A DNA stretch of 45,852 nt from Bacteroides sp. (GTDB lineage: Bacteria; Bacteroidota; Bacteroidia; Bacteroidales; Bacteroidaceae): the NCBI GenBank assembly GCA_015060705.1, contig SUXY01000021.1, positions 1-45,852 of the forward strand, given 5' to 3'. Position 1 is the first letter of the stretch, and the number at the start of each line of letters is the position of its first letter. Both the position numbers and the translations under genes were made by a program. Positions 18,080 through 26,774 of the stretch are shown here, piece after piece. Under the pieces are notes generated by a model, which worked only from the letters and a program-made list of their open reading frames with translations, was not told where the DNA came from and ran no database searches.

Positions 18080-18931
18080 TCATAATTTCTCTATTTCTTC
18101 AATAGTCAAGCCGGTAATATCGGCAATATCATCCAATGGATATCCTTTGATTTTCATTTTTTTTGCATTTTCAAGGTTTTTCCTTTGTTCACCTTCCGCG
18201 CGTCCTTGAGCAATTCCTTCCTCAACCCCTTGTTTCTTAGCCGTATCCAAACAATTGAAATAGTCGTTGTAGATTTTCCATTCATGCCTATATTGGGCAC
18301 GTTCTTCCTTGGTCATGTTGGCCTGGGAAGCAAGAGCTTCCAGACGACCGAAGATAGCATCACGGTCCTTGAAGGATATCTCTTTCATCTGTTTCATATT
18401 TGCCAAGTTATAAATCCAATACTCAAAAAAACTATCACAATCCGACTCCGATTTCAAGAAACGGGGAAGTTCGATATAGATGTGGCGCAACTTGTCGCTG
18501 AACACCTTTCCGCTATACTTTTCCACTAATGAAACATCCTTGCAATAATAATCAGAAACGTCATTATTCAAGTTAAAGTCAAGGAAAAACACTCCGTAAA
18601 CAGGGGTTAGCTTGTAGTTCCAGTCTCCAGGTATTCCTTGTTCAGCAATGGAACAGGCTGAATAATACAAAGCTCTATCCTTGAAAAATTCCTGAAGACG
18701 TTTCTGCATTTCTACAATGATGTGCTCCCCCGTGTCGGTCTCGCAGTATAGGTCATATACAACCTTCCGCTCGTCCTTTTGTTTAGGAATCCGCTCATTA
18801 TTCATATAGCGGAGGTCAGTTATCACACGTTCGCCTTCCAACAGCGAGTTCAAGAAATTGATCAGCAATTCTTTGTCACCGAATATTCTTTTGAATCCCC
18901 AATCGGTAGAGGGATCAATAAATACTCCCAT
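18080..18931 (-). CDS. Rpn/PDDEXK-family transposase-like nuclease
   Basis: 283-residue protein of the recombination-promoting nuclease (Rpn, PD-(D/E)XK transposase-like) family common in Bacteroides. The N-terminus MGVFIDPSTDWGFKRIFG is characteristic. The nuclease core is visible as YDLYCETDTGEHIIVEMQ, giving Asp and Glu-x-Gln in place of Glu-x-Lys. The C-terminus has the family's charged tail (GRAEGEQRKNLENAKKMK) followed by a short helix, GLTIEEIEKL. An in-frame ATG at 19018 would add 29 residues. I chose 18931 because the family motif begins there and a -7-like box (18982-18989) lies between the two ATGs. It has its own terminator. No terminal inverted repeats typical of an IS were seen directly around it. 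Confidence 0.88.
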   Translation of the reverse strand: MGVFIDPSTDWGFKRIFGDKELLINFLNSLLEGERVITDLRYMNNERIPKQKDERKVVYDLYCETDTGEHIIVEMQKRLQEFFKDRALYYSACSIAEQGIPGDWNYKLTPVYGVFFLDFNLNNDVSDYYCKDVSLVEKYSGKVFSDKLRHIYIELPRFLKSESDCDSFFEYWIYNLANMKQMKEISFKDRDAIFGRLEALASQANMTKEERAQYRHEWKIYNDYFNCLDTAKKQGVEEGIAQGRAEGEQRKNLENAKKMKIKGYPLDDIADITGLTIEEIEKL

Positions 18932-18981
18932 ATAGTTGTATTCATTTAGTTGTTGTACAATAAGGTTATTACTCTCTACCG

Positions 18982-19013
18982 CAAAGTAAGAAGTTTTTTT
19001 TGATAATTGCAAG
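18982..19013 (-). promoter_or_regulatory. Promoter of the Rpn-type gene
   Basis: Minus-strand CTTG (19010-19013) is separated by 20 nt from TTACTTTG (18982-18989), close to the Bacteroidetes TTTG-N19-21-TAnnTTTG pattern. It supports starting the gene at 18931 rather than 19018. Confidence 0.5.
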
Positions 19014-19051
19014 TGCATGACTTTGTAATTTTAGCTTAAGCTATCCTCTAC

Positions 19052-19068
19052 CTAGGCAGTAAGGCAGT
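19052..19068 (+). repeat. Single-arm copy of the GGCAGTAA repeat
   Basis: CTAGGCAGTAAGGCAGT matches the left arm of the 17448-17598 palindrome (17448-17465) apart from one missing A and in the same orientation. The two sites bracket the LacI remnant and the Rpn-type gene. Confidence 0.7.
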
Positions 19069-19078
19069 TTTTTAAGAT

Positions 19079-19114
19079 GAAAAAAGCTAAGCATCTGACA
19101 TAGATACCTAGCTT
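19079..19114 (-). terminator. Terminator downstream of tRNA-Arg
   Basis: On the minus strand AAGCTAGGTATCT and AGATGCTTAGCTT pair over 13 bp (two G-U pairs) around a 5-nt loop and are followed by TTTTT. The stem begins 10 nt beyond the tRNA 3' end. Confidence 0.8.
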
Positions 19115-19123
19115 ATCAATAAG

Positions 19124-19195
19124 TACACCCGATGAGAATCGAACTCATATCGTCGGAACCGGAATCCGGTATTCTATCCATTGAACTACGGGTGC
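19124..19195 (-). tRNA. tRNA-Arg (anticodon CCG)
   Basis: A complete cloverleaf can be drawn: acceptor GCACCCG / CGGGTGT with a G-U first pair and discriminator A; D arm GTTC-AATGGATA-GAAT; anticodon arm CCGGA-TTCCGGT-TCCGA; T arm ATGAG-TTCGATT-CTCAT. The anticodon CCG reads CGG arginine codons. Position 27-43 appears to be a C-A mismatch. CCA is not encoded. A TACTTTTG promoter box lies 17 bp upstream and a terminator directly downstream, so it is a single-gene transcription unit. Confidence 0.93.
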
Positions 19196-19211
19196 ATTCG
19201 CAAAAGTGCTG

Positions 19212-19219
19212 CAAAAGTA
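19212..19219 (-). promoter_or_regulatory. -7 box of tRNA-Arg
   Basis: Minus-strand TACTTTTG matches TAnnTTTG and is placed 17 nt before the tRNA 5' end. A clear -33 element was not found. Confidence 0.6.
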
Positions 19220-19332
19220 TAAATAATCTTTTTGTCTTCCTAACAATTTGAAGAAAAATCCATAGCAGAAGCCAAGATGCATCACATTCTGCCTTTCCAT
19301 TAAACAATATGCAAACAAAAAAGTTATTTTTA

Positions 19333-19363
19333 TTAGCATTATTACAATTATTCCCTATATTTG
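19333..19363 (+). promoter_or_regulatory. asnA promoter
   Basis: TATATTTG (19356-19363) matches the Bacteroidetes -7 consensus; TTAG (19333-19336), one base off TTTG, lies 19 nt upstream. The asnA start follows 32 bp later. Confidence 0.65.
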
Positions 19364-19394
19364 CAGCCAATTTAAATCAAAATTTAAGAAGAGA

Positions 19395-20435
19395 ATGAGT
19401 TATCTGATAAAACCTGAAAACTATCAGCCTTTGCTTGACTTGAAACAAACCGAGCTGGGTATCAAACAAATAAAGGACTTTTTCCAGCAAAACTTGTCTT
19501 CGGAACTCCGCCTCCGCCGTGTGACGGCTCCCTTGTTCGTATTGAAGGGAATGGGTATCAACGACGACCTGAACGGGGTGGAACGTGCCGTTTCTTTCCC
19601 TATCAAGGACCTGGGCGATGCACAAGCCGAAGTGGTTCACTCCTTGGCGAAGTGGAAACGTCTGACCCTGGCAGAATACAGCATCGGCCCGGGCTATGGT
19701 ATCTATACCGATATGAACGCCATCCGTGCCGACGAGGAACTGGGCAACCTGCACTCGCTCTACGTGGACCAGTGGGACTGGGAACGCTCCATCACCGCCG
19801 AACAACGGACCGTGGATTTCTTGAAGCAAATCGTTACCCGTATCTACTCGGCCATGCGCCGTACGGAATACATGGTGTGCGAAATGTATCCGCAAATCAA
19901 GCCGTTCCTCCCGCACGATATCCACTTTATCCATGCGGAAGAACTGATGCAGAAGTATCCGGACCTTACTCCGAAGGAACGGGAGCATGCCATCACCAAG
20001 GAATATGGTGCCGTGTTCATCATCGGTATCGGATGCGAACTGAGCAACGGTCAGAAGCATGACAACCGTGCCCCGGACTACGATGACTACAGTACCATCG
20101 ACCCGAACACCGGACTCCCGGGCTTGAACGGCGACTTGCTGGTTTGGGACAACGTACTGGACCGCTCGGTAGAGCTTTCGTCCATGGGTATCCGTGTGGA
20201 CAAGGAAGCCTTGCTGCGTCAGTTGGCTCTCAGCGGACAGGAACACCGCAAGGAACTGTACTTCCATAAGCGATTGCTGGACGGCAGTTTGCCGCTCTGT
20301 ATCGGTGGCGGTATCGGTCAGTCACGCCTCTGTATGCTTTATTTGCAGAAAGCGCACATCGGCGAAATCCAGGCTAGTATCTGGCCGGAAGACATGCGCC
20401 GCGAATGTGCGGAATGGGGTATGCCTTTGATTTAA
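19395..20435 (+). CDS. asnA: Aspartate-ammonia ligase (asparagine synthetase A)
   Basis: Cytoplasmic enzyme making asparagine from aspartate, ammonia and ATP (AMP-forming), structurally related to class II aminoacyl-tRNA synthetases. The 346-residue product is the expected length. Family segments are evident: RLRRVTAPLFV, LNGVERAVSF, VVHSLAKWKR, GIYTDMNAIR, LHSLYVDQWDWE, IGIGCELSNGQKHD, and the C-terminal class II-like motif GGGIGQSRLCM. The start is well placed 32 bp behind a TATATTTG box. It is monocistronic in appearance; a palindromic element lies 13 bp past the stop and could end the transcript. Codon choice is richer in C/G third positions (CTG, GCC, CCG) than in the purM or lpx regions of the same window. 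Confidence 0.97.
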   Translation: MSYLIKPENYQPLLDLKQTELGIKQIKDFFQQNLSSELRLRRVTAPLFVLKGMGINDDLNGVERAVSFPIKDLGDAQAEVVHSLAKWKRLTLAEYSIGPGYGIYTDMNAIRADEELGNLHSLYVDQWDWERSITAEQRTVDFLKQIVTRIYSAMRRTEYMVCEMYPQIKPFLPHDIHFIHAEELMQKYPDLTPKEREHAITKEYGAVFIIGIGCELSNGQKHDNRAPDYDDYSTIDPNTGLPGLNGDLLVWDNVLDRSVELSSMGIRVDKEALLRQLALSGQEHRKELYFHKRLLDGSLPLCIGGGIGQSRLCMLYLQKAHIGEIQASIWPEDMRRECAEWGMPLI

Positions 20436-20447
20436 TGCCACCATTAT

Positions 20448-20535
20448 TGTCATTCAGAACGGAACGAAGTGTAGTGAAGAATCTCGGAAACATCCACTTA
20501 TGTTACCGAGATTCTTCGCTTCGCTCTGAATGACA
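20448..20535. repeat. Palindromic dispersed element, copy 4
   Basis: 88-bp copy, the most compact of the five. Two A-type arms (left: ACGGAACGAAGTGTAGTG variant; right: GCGAAGCGAA) meet around a short ATCCACTT centre, so nearly the whole element can fold as one hairpin. It lies between asnA and the ung promoter and probably acts as the asnA transcript end. Confidence 0.92.
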
Positions 20536-20552
20536 ACAAAAGAGAGTCTATT

Positions 20553-20584
20553 CTTGCCCATCCCAAAAATTACTTCTATCTTTA
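20553..20584 (+). promoter_or_regulatory. ung-uvrA promoter
   Basis: CTTG (20553-20556), 20 nt spacer, TATCTTTA (20577-20584). Each differs from the Bacteroidetes consensus by one base. The ung ATG is 22 bp downstream of the box. Confidence 0.5.
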
Positions 20585-20606
20585 TACCCTAAAAAACCAT
20601 GAAACC

Positions 20607-21269
20607 ATGAATGTACAGATAGAAGAAAGCTGGAAGCAACAGCTAGCCCCCGAATTCGAGAAGGACTACTTTGTCCGACTTACTGATTTTGTGCGTAACG
20701 AATACCGCACAACGACTATCTATCCTCCGGGAAAACTTATCTTCAATGCCTTCAACCTCTGTCCATTTCATCAAGCCAAAGTAGTCATCATCGGACAGGA
20801 TCCTTATCACGGCCCGGGACAGGCACACGGCCTTTGCTTCTCCGTGAACGACGGAGTGGCCTTCCCTCCTTCCCTACAGAACATCTTCAAGGAAATAAAA
20901 AGCGACTTGGGTACCGACATCCCTACCAGCGGTAATCTGACCCGTTGGGCCAATCAAGGGGTGCTGCTGCTCAATGCCACGCTGACGGTACGCGCCCATC
21001 AGGCGGGGTCCCACCAACGGAAAGGTTGGGAAGAATTTACCGATGCCGCCATCCGTGCCCTGGCAGAACAACGGGAGCACCTGGTATTCATCCTTTGGGG
21101 GGCTTATGCCCAGAAGAAGGGTGCCTTCATCGACCGGAACAAACATCTGGTACTGGCATCGGCTCATCCGTCGCCTCTCTCTGCTTACAATGGCTTCTTC
21201 GGCAATAAACATTTCAGCCGTGCCAATGCTTATTTAATGGAGCACGGAGAGACACCAATCAACTGGTAA
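20607..21269 (+). CDS. ung: Uracil-DNA glycosylase, family 1
   Basis: Removes uracil from DNA to start base excision repair. The 220-residue protein has the family 1 water-activating motif [13 protein letters not shown] with Asp65, the [10 protein letters not shown] segment and the C-terminal DNA-intercalating motif [14 protein letters not shown]. Length is normal. The ATG at 20601-area (ATGAAACCATGA) is closed by a stop after two codons, so the start is 20607. The next gene, uvrA, begins 11 bp after the stop, so two DNA repair genes share a transcript. Confidence 0.97.
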   Translation: MNVQIEESWKQQLAPEFEKDYFVRLTDFVRNEYRTTTIYPPGKLIFNAFNLCPFHQAKVVIIGQDPYHGPGQAHGLCFSVNDGVAFPPSLQNIFKEIKSDLGTDIPTSGNLTRWANQGVLLLNATLTVRAHQAGSHQRKGWEEFTDAAIRALAEQREHLVFILWGAYAQKKGAFIDRNKHLVLASAHPSPLSAYNGFFGNKHFSRANAYLMEHGETPINW

Positions 21270-21280
21270 ATAAAGAAATC

Positions 21281-24073
21281 ATGAGTGACAGCAAATACAT
21301 ATCCATTAAAGGTGCCAAGGTGAACAACCTGAAGAACATCAGCGTAGACATCCCTAGAGGAAAGCTGGTGGTGGTAACCGGTCTATCCGGATCGGGTAAA
21401 TCGTCCTTGGCTTTCGATACGCTTTACGCCGAAGGACAACGGCGCTATGTGGAAAGCTTGTCTTCCTATGCCCGTCAGTTTTTGGGACGTATGAGCAAGC
21501 CGGAATGCGATTTCATCAAGGGGATTCCACCCGCCATTGCCATCGAGCAGAAGGTATCCAGCCGCAATCCACGTTCTACCGTGGGTACTTCTACCGAAAT
21601 CTATGAATACTTGCGACTGCTCTTTGCCCGTATCGGCAAGACCTATTCGCCCGTGAGCGGTCAACTGGTCAAGAAACACAGCGCCGAAGACATCGTGCAA
21701 TGCATGCTGGAATTTCCGCAAGGAACCCGATTCACGGTGTTGGCTCCCCTCGTCCTCCGCGAAGGACGCTCCCTCATGGAACAGCTGGACATCGACATGA
21801 AGCAGGGGTTTGCCCGGGTGGAAGTGAACCGGGAAATCATGCGCATTGAAGATTACTTGATGCAACTGCAAGCGGAAGGGGAACCCAAGAAAGCCAATGT
21901 CTATCTGCTCATCGACCGCATGACGGCCGACCATGACCAGGCGAGCATCAGCCGACTGACCGACTCGGCCGAAACTGCCATGTACGAAGGCGACGGGGCG
22001 TGCATGCTCCGCTTCTACTCGGCCGACGGAAGTACGCAACTTTTCTCGTTCAGCACCAAGTTTGAAGCCGACGGCATCACCTTTGAGGAACCGACCGACC
22101 AGATGTTTTCTTTCAACTCGCCGATCGGGGCTTGTCCGACTTGCGAAGGATTCGGCAAGATTATCGGTATCGACGAACAACTGGTCATTCCGAACCGTGC
22201 CTTGTCCGTGTACGAAGGAGCTGTGGTTTGCTGGCGAGGCGAAAAGATGAGCGAGTGGTTGAAGGAGTTCCTGCACGAAGCACCGGCTCACAACTTCCCG
22301 ATCTTTACGCCGTACTACGAACTGACACAGGATCAGAAGGACTATCTATGGCATGGGCCTCGTGAAAAGGCTTGTATCGATTCGTTCTTCAAGATGCTGG
22401 AAGAGAACCAATACAAGATTCAATACCGCGTGATGCTGGCACGCTATCGGGGGAAAACCACTTGTCCGACTTGCCACGGCACCCGTTTGAAGAAAGAAGC
22501 CGGCTACGTGAAAGTGGGCGGACGTTCCATCTCCGAACTGGTGGACTTGCCAATCCACGATTTGCAAGTGTTCTTCCAGGACTTGCAACTGGACGATCAC
22601 GATGCTGCCGTAGCCAAGCGTATCTTGACAGAAATCAACAACCGCATCCAGTTCTTGCAGGATGTGGGACTAGGATATTTGACATTGAACCGACTCAGCA
22701 ATTCACTCTCGGGCGGGGAAAGCCAACGCATCAACTTGGCGACTTCCCTTGGGAGCAGCCTAGTGGGTTCGCTCTACATCCTCGACGAACCGAGTATCGG
22801 TCTGCATAGCCGGGATACCGACCGCCTCATCAAGGTGCTCCGCCAATTGCAACAACTGGGTAATACCGTAGTGGTGGTAGAGCACGACGAGGAAATCATC
22901 CGTGCAGCCGACTACATCATCGACATCGGTCCGAATGCCGGACGACTGGGAGGTGAAATCGTCTACCAAGGTGACATGAAGGATCTCCAACCGGGTAGCA
23001 ACAGCCATACCGTGCGCTATTTGTTGGGTGAAGAAATCATCGAACCGCCTCTTGCCCACCGCCCGTGGAACAATTACATCGAAGTGAAGGGTGCCCGGGA
23101 AAATAATTTGAAGGGCATCAATGTACGTTTCCCACTGAATGTGATGACGGTAGTCACCGGCGTGAGTGGTTCGGGAAAGAGTACCCTTGTACGGGATGTA
23201 TTCTACAAAGCCTTGAAACGGGAATACAGCGAAAGCAGCGAACGACCGGGTGAACACTTGTCGTTGGAAGGCGATATCCGCATGGTGAAGGACATCGAGT
23301 TTGTGGATCAGAACCCGATCGGCAAGTCCTCCCGAAGCAATCCGGTGACTTACGTGAAAGCTTACGATGAAATCCGCAAGCTCTATGCCGAACAGCCTCT
23401 TGCCAAGCAATTGGGATACACCGCCGGCTACTTCTCGTTCAACACCGAAGGAGGCCGTTGCGAAGAATGTAAGGGCGAAGGTACCGTTACGGTGGAAATG
23501 CAGTTCATGGCCGACTTGGTACTGGAATGTGAATCGTGCCACGGCAAGCGTTTCAAGGCAGATACCCTGGAAGTGAAATTCCAAGGACAGAGCATCTACG
23601 ACATACTGGAAATGACGGTGAACCAAGCCATCGAATTCTTTACGGAACACAAGCAGAGCAAGATTGTGAAACGTCTCCGTCCGTTGCAGGAGGTGGGCTT
23701 GGGGTATGTCAAGTTGGGACAATCATCGTCTACCCTCTCCGGTGGCGAAAACCAGCGTGTAAAGTTGGCTTACTTCCTCAGTCAGGAAAAGACCGACCCG
23801 ACCATTTTCGTATTCGACGAACCGACCACCGGCTTGCATTTCCACGACATCAAGAAGTTATTGGAAGCCTTCGATTCGCTCATCAGCCGGGGACACACAA
23901 TTGTCATCATCGAACATAACCTCGATGTGGTGAAGTGTGCCGACCATGTGATAGACTTGGGTCCTGAAGGCGGTGAACGAGGCGGTAATCTCGTAGCGGC
24001 AGGAACACCGGAAGAAGTGGCGCAGTGTGAAGTTTCATATACCGGTCAGTTCTTGAAAGAGAAATTGAAATAA
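21281..24073 (+). CDS. uvrA: Excinuclease ABC subunit A
   Basis: DNA damage-recognition ATPase of nucleotide excision repair, 930 residues, full length. Two ABC ATPase modules are present: Walker [10 protein letters not shown] at 34-42 and a second, GVSGSGKST, around residue 628. The two signature motifs LSGGE ([29 protein letters not shown]) and Walker B regions ([24 protein letters not shown]) follow. Zinc-binding Cys pairs occur at [17 protein letters not shown], and CEECKGEG...CESCHGKRF. It lies 11 bp after ung and 21 bp before a GH20 gene without a visible terminator between. Confidence 0.98.
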   Translation: MSDSKYISIKGAKVNNLKNISVDIPRGKLVVVTGLSGSGKSSLAFDTLYAEGQRRYVESLSSYARQFLGRMSKPECDFIKGIPPAIAIEQKVSSRNPRSTVGTSTEIYEYLRLLFARIGKTYSPVSGQLVKKHSAEDIVQCMLEFPQGTRFTVLAPLVLREGRSLMEQLDIDMKQGFARVEVNREIMRIEDYLMQLQAEGEPKKANVYLLIDRMTADHDQASISRLTDSAETAMYEGDGACMLRFYSADGSTQLFSFSTKFEADGITFEEPTDQMFSFNSPIGACPTCEGFGKIIGIDEQLVIPNRALSVYEGAVVCWRGEKMSEWLKEFLHEAPAHNFPIFTPYYELTQDQKDYLWHGPREKACIDSFFKMLEENQYKIQYRVMLARYRGKTTCPTCHGTRLKKEAGYVKVGGRSISELVDLPIHDLQVFFQDLQLDDHDAAVAKRILTEINNRIQFLQDVGLGYLTLNRLSNSLSGGESQRINLATSLGSSLVGSLYILDEPSIGLHSRDTDRLIKVLRQLQQLGNTVVVVEHDEEIIRAADYIIDIGPNAGRLGGEIVYQGDMKDLQPGSNSHTVRYLLGEEIIEPPLAHRPWNNYIEVKGARENNLKGINVRFPLNVMTVVTGVSGSGKSTLVRDVFYKALKREYSESSERPGEHLSLEGDIRMVKDIEFVDQNPIGKSSRSNPVTYVKAYDEIRKLYAEQPLAKQLGYTAGYFSFNTEGGRCEECKGEGTVTVEMQFMADLVLECESCHGKRFKADTLEVKFQGQSIYDILEMTVNQAIEFFTEHKQSKIVKRLRPLQEVGLGYVKLGQSSSTLSGGENQRVKLAYFLSQEKTDPTIFVFDEPTTGLHFHDIKKLLEAFDSLISRGHTIVIIEHNLDVVKCADHVIDLGPEGGERGGNLVAAGTPEEVAQCEVSYTGQFLKEKLK

Positions 24074-24094
24074 AAACCTTAAAAACATACAGCA

Positions 24095-26398
24095 ATGAAA
24101 AAACTAAAAAGAATCGCAGTTCTCTTCACCCTAGGCATCGCCCTACTGATGACTGCTTGCAACGATGCTCCTCCGGTTATCAAGGATGCATCCATCCTCC
24201 CGATTCCTGTAAGCTTGAAGCAAGACACCACTTGTTTCGTGCTTCCGAAAAGTACCACCATCGGCATCAACGACCCGCAATTGCGTCCGGCTGCCGAATA
24301 CTTGGTTAGTGTCTTGAAGCCTGCTACCGGCTACAGCTTCAAGGTAAGCGAAGGAGAAGGAAACATCAATCTGAACGTAGGCGAAGTAGCGGGAGTGGAA
24401 GACTCGTACACCCTCGTTTCATCTCCGGAAAAGGTGATCATCACCGGTAATACCTACCGAGGCGTTATCGCCGGTATCCAGTCCCTCCGTCAGCTCTTCC
24501 CGGCTGAAATCGAATCGGACAGCAAGGTAAACATGGGTTGGGGCATCCCTACCGTTGAGATTCAAGACGCACCGCGTTTCGGTTGGCGTGGCTTGATGCT
24601 CGACGTTTCCCGTCACTTCTACACCAAGGAAGAAGTCATGGAATTCCTTGACCTCATGGCACTCTATAAGTTCAACAAATTCCACTGGCACTTGACCGAC
24701 GACCAAGGTTGGCGACTCGAAATCAAGCAATACCCGCTCCTTACCGAAAAGGGCGCTTGGCGAAAATTCAACAACCACGACCGTGACTGTATCAAGTATG
24801 CAGCCGAGCAAGACAATCCGGATTATGAAATTCCGACCGACAAGATTCAAGTGGTGGAAGGTGATACCCTTTATGGTGGTTTCTACACCCAAGAAGACGT
24901 GAAGGAAGTGATTGCTTATGCCCAAGTTCGCGGCATCGACATCATTCCGGAACTCGATATGCCGGGCCACATGCTTGCAGCCGTCAGCAACTACGACGGA
25001 GTATCGTGTTTCGAAGAAACCGGTTGGGGATCGACCTTCTCTTCTCCGGTATGTCCGGGTAAGGATTCGGCCCTTGAATTCTGCAAGAATGTTTACACCG
25101 AGCTCATCGAACTCTTCCCGTATGAATACGTACACATCGGCGGTGATGAAGTAGAAAAGACCAACTGGAAGAAGTGTCCGGACTGCCAAGCACGCATGAA
25201 GGAACACGGTTTGAAGACCGAAGAAGAACTCCAGGCTTGGTTCATCCACGAAATGGAACATTTCTTCAATTCGAAGGGCAAGAAGATGATCGGTTGGGAT
25301 GAAATCATCGAAGGCGGATTGTCTGAAACAGCGACCGTAATGTGGTGGAGAAGTTGGGAGAAGCTCGCTCCAAGCAAGACCCTCAACCACGGCAACGACT
25401 TGATCTTCACGCCGAATGCTCCGTTCTATCTGGATTATGCACAAGACAAGAAATCAGTCAGCAACATCTACAATTACGAACCGATGAAGGAAGTGCCTGA
25501 CGCTAGTCAGCAACACCTCGTAAAGGGAGTACAGGGCAACATTTGGTGCGAATGGATTCCGACTCGCGAACGTATGCATTACATGGCTGCTCCACGTATG
25601 TTGGCCATTGCCGAACTGGGTTGGAGTGCTAACGACCGCAAGGATTGGAACTGCTTCCAGAATCGTATGGCAGATCATTTTGAACGCCTCAACGTCATGG
25701 ATGTACAATACCGTATTCCTGACCTCGAAGGCTTCATGAAGAACAATGTATTCATCGGCGAAAAGAAGGTGGAAATCACTTGTTTGGACCCGACTGCCAG
25801 CATCCATTATACGACCGACGGTACCATCCCGACATTGGATTCTCCAAAGTACGACGGCAACCTAGTGTTGACTGAAACAACCGACCTCACCCTCCGTGTA
25901 TTCCGTCCGACAGGCAAACGTTCGGACATCGTGAAGGCACATTTCGAAAAGACCGAATACACACCAGCCAAACAAGTAGCTCCAAGCAATCCGGGGTTGA
26001 AGGCGACATGGCATGACTTCAAGGGTCGCAAATGTGCCGACATTGCTGCTGCGCCGGTGAAGAGAACTTACCGGGTGGAAGATATCATCATCCCGAAGGA
26101 CGTGAAATCGTACATCATCGGTTTAACTTACAATGGCTACATCAACATTCCGGAAGACGGTATCTATTCCTTCTACCTCAGCTCGGATGACGGAAGTATG
26201 CTGTATATCGACGGTCAGGTCATCATCGACAACGATGGCCTTCATGCACCAGGTGAAGTAACCGGTCAAGCTGCCTTGCAGAAGGGCTATCACCCGATTG
26301 AAGTACAATACTTCGACCATGGTGGCGGTTCCATCAACTTGAAAGTTTGCGACAACGAAGGTAAGGAAATGCCGTTTACTTATTTGTATGCACATTGA
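24095..26398 (+). CDS. GH20 beta-N-acetylhexosaminidase with PA14 module, lipoprotein
   Basis: Fourth GH20 of the window, 767 residues. The lipobox LLMTAC (Cys22) implies membrane anchoring. Domains in order: GH20b (about 30-145), TIM barrel with the canonical HWHLTDDQGWR motif and HIGGDE (Asp351-Glu352), a chitobiase-type Ig-like domain (HYTTDGTIPT, about 555-605), and a PA14 sugar-binding module (NGYINIPEDGIYSF, SSDDGSMLYIDG, about 640-765). The gene is only 21 bp behind uvrA with no promoter box in the gap, so it may be read through from ung-uvrA. It is followed by palindromic copy 5. Probably acts on terminal GlcNAc/GalNAc like the operon enzymes in region 1, but is unlinked from them. 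Confidence 0.95.
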   Translation: MKKLKRIAVLFTLGIALLMTACNDAPPVIKDASILPIPVSLKQDTTCFVLPKSTTIGINDPQLRPAAEYLVSVLKPATGYSFKVSEGEGNINLNVGEVAGVEDSYTLVSSPEKVIITGNTYRGVIAGIQSLRQLFPAEIESDSKVNMGWGIPTVEIQDAPRFGWRGLMLDVSRHFYTKEEVMEFLDLMALYKFNKFHWHLTDDQGWRLEIKQYPLLTEKGAWRKFNNHDRDCIKYAAEQDNPDYEIPTDKIQVVEGDTLYGGFYTQEDVKEVIAYAQVRGIDIIPELDMPGHMLAAVSNYDGVSCFEETGWGSTFSSPVCPGKDSALEFCKNVYTELIELFPYEYVHIGGDEVEKTNWKKCPDCQARMKEHGLKTEEELQAWFIHEMEHFFNSKGKKMIGWDEIIEGGLSETATVMWWRSWEKLAPSKTLNHGNDLIFTPNAPFYLDYAQDKKSVSNIYNYEPMKEVPDASQQHLVKGVQGNIWCEWIPTRERMHYMAAPRMLAIAELGWSANDRKDWNCFQNRMADHFERLNVMDVQYRIPDLEGFMKNNVFIGEKKVEITCLDPTASIHYTTDGTIPTLDSPKYDGNLVLTETTDLTLRVFRPTGKRSDIVKAHFEKTEYTPAKQVAPSNPGLKATWHDFKGRKCADIAAAPVKRTYRVEDIIIPKDVKSYIIGLTYNGYINIPEDGIYSFYLSSDDGSMLYIDGQVIIDNDGLHAPGEVTGQAALQKGYHPIEVQYFDHGGGSINLKVCDNEGKEMPFTYLYAH

Positions 26399-26414
26399 TA
26401 AGCCACTTCCGTAA

Positions 26415-26531
26415 TGTCATTCAGAGCGGAACAAAGTGAAGCGAAGAATCTCGAAAGCACCCACGTTAATGGCATCGAGATTCTTCGCTTCGCTCTGACG
26501 AGTTGTTGAGGACTTCGTCCGAAAAATGACA
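26415..26531. repeat. Palindromic dispersed element, copy 5
   Basis: 117-bp copy with A'-type left arm (GCGGAACAAAGTGAAGCG) and A-type right arm. The right terminal repeat is split by a 30-nt module (26498-26527, ACGAGTTGTTG...) nearly identical to the one in copy 1. It lies between two convergent genes (GH20 and the small membrane gene) and could act as a two-way terminator. Confidence 0.9.
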
Positions 26532-26540
26532 ATGATGTAT

Positions 26541-26774
26541 TTACTTATTCTTATACGTTTCTTCAATCTCTTTATTCCGTTGTTCCAATCTTCGTTCCTT
26601 CAAGCGAAGCACATACCACAACAAGGCGATGATACCGTATGAAGCACCAATGGTGACCCACTTTTCCGTATCGCTGATTTCCGTATTCTTCGGAAGGAAA
26701 TAAACCGCCATGGCGGTAGTATAAATGAACAGCGCCAACGGAAACCAAACAGATTTCTTGAATTTCTTTTTCAT
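26541..26774 (-). CDS. Small two-helix membrane protein coupled to cstA
   Basis: 77-residue protein of unknown function. The charged start MKKKFKKSVW is followed by a hydrophobic helix (FPLALFIYTTAMAVYFL, about 11-27), a short polar loop, a second helix (IGASYGIIALLWYVL, about 42-56) and a charged tail (RLKERRLEQRNKEIEE) likely cytoplasmic. The ATG at 26774 shares bases with the cstA TGA as an ATGA overlap, which indicates translational coupling and decides against an in-frame ATG at 26804 inside cstA. Its pairing with CstA suggests an accessory subunit. It does not look like YbdD, the small partner known beside E. coli CstA, which is soluble and Cys-containing. Confidence 0.8.
   Translation of the reverse strand: MKKKFKKSVWFPLALFIYTTAMAVYFLPKNTEISDTEKWVTIGASYGIIALLWYVLRLKERRLEQRNKEIEETYKNK

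Noticed and set aside
19116..19370. 84-codon frame across the tRNA
   Set aside because: It translates through a tRNA gene with its promoter.
21383..22291. 302-codon minus-strand frame opposite uvrA
   Set aside because: Shadow of uvrA with no independent evidence.
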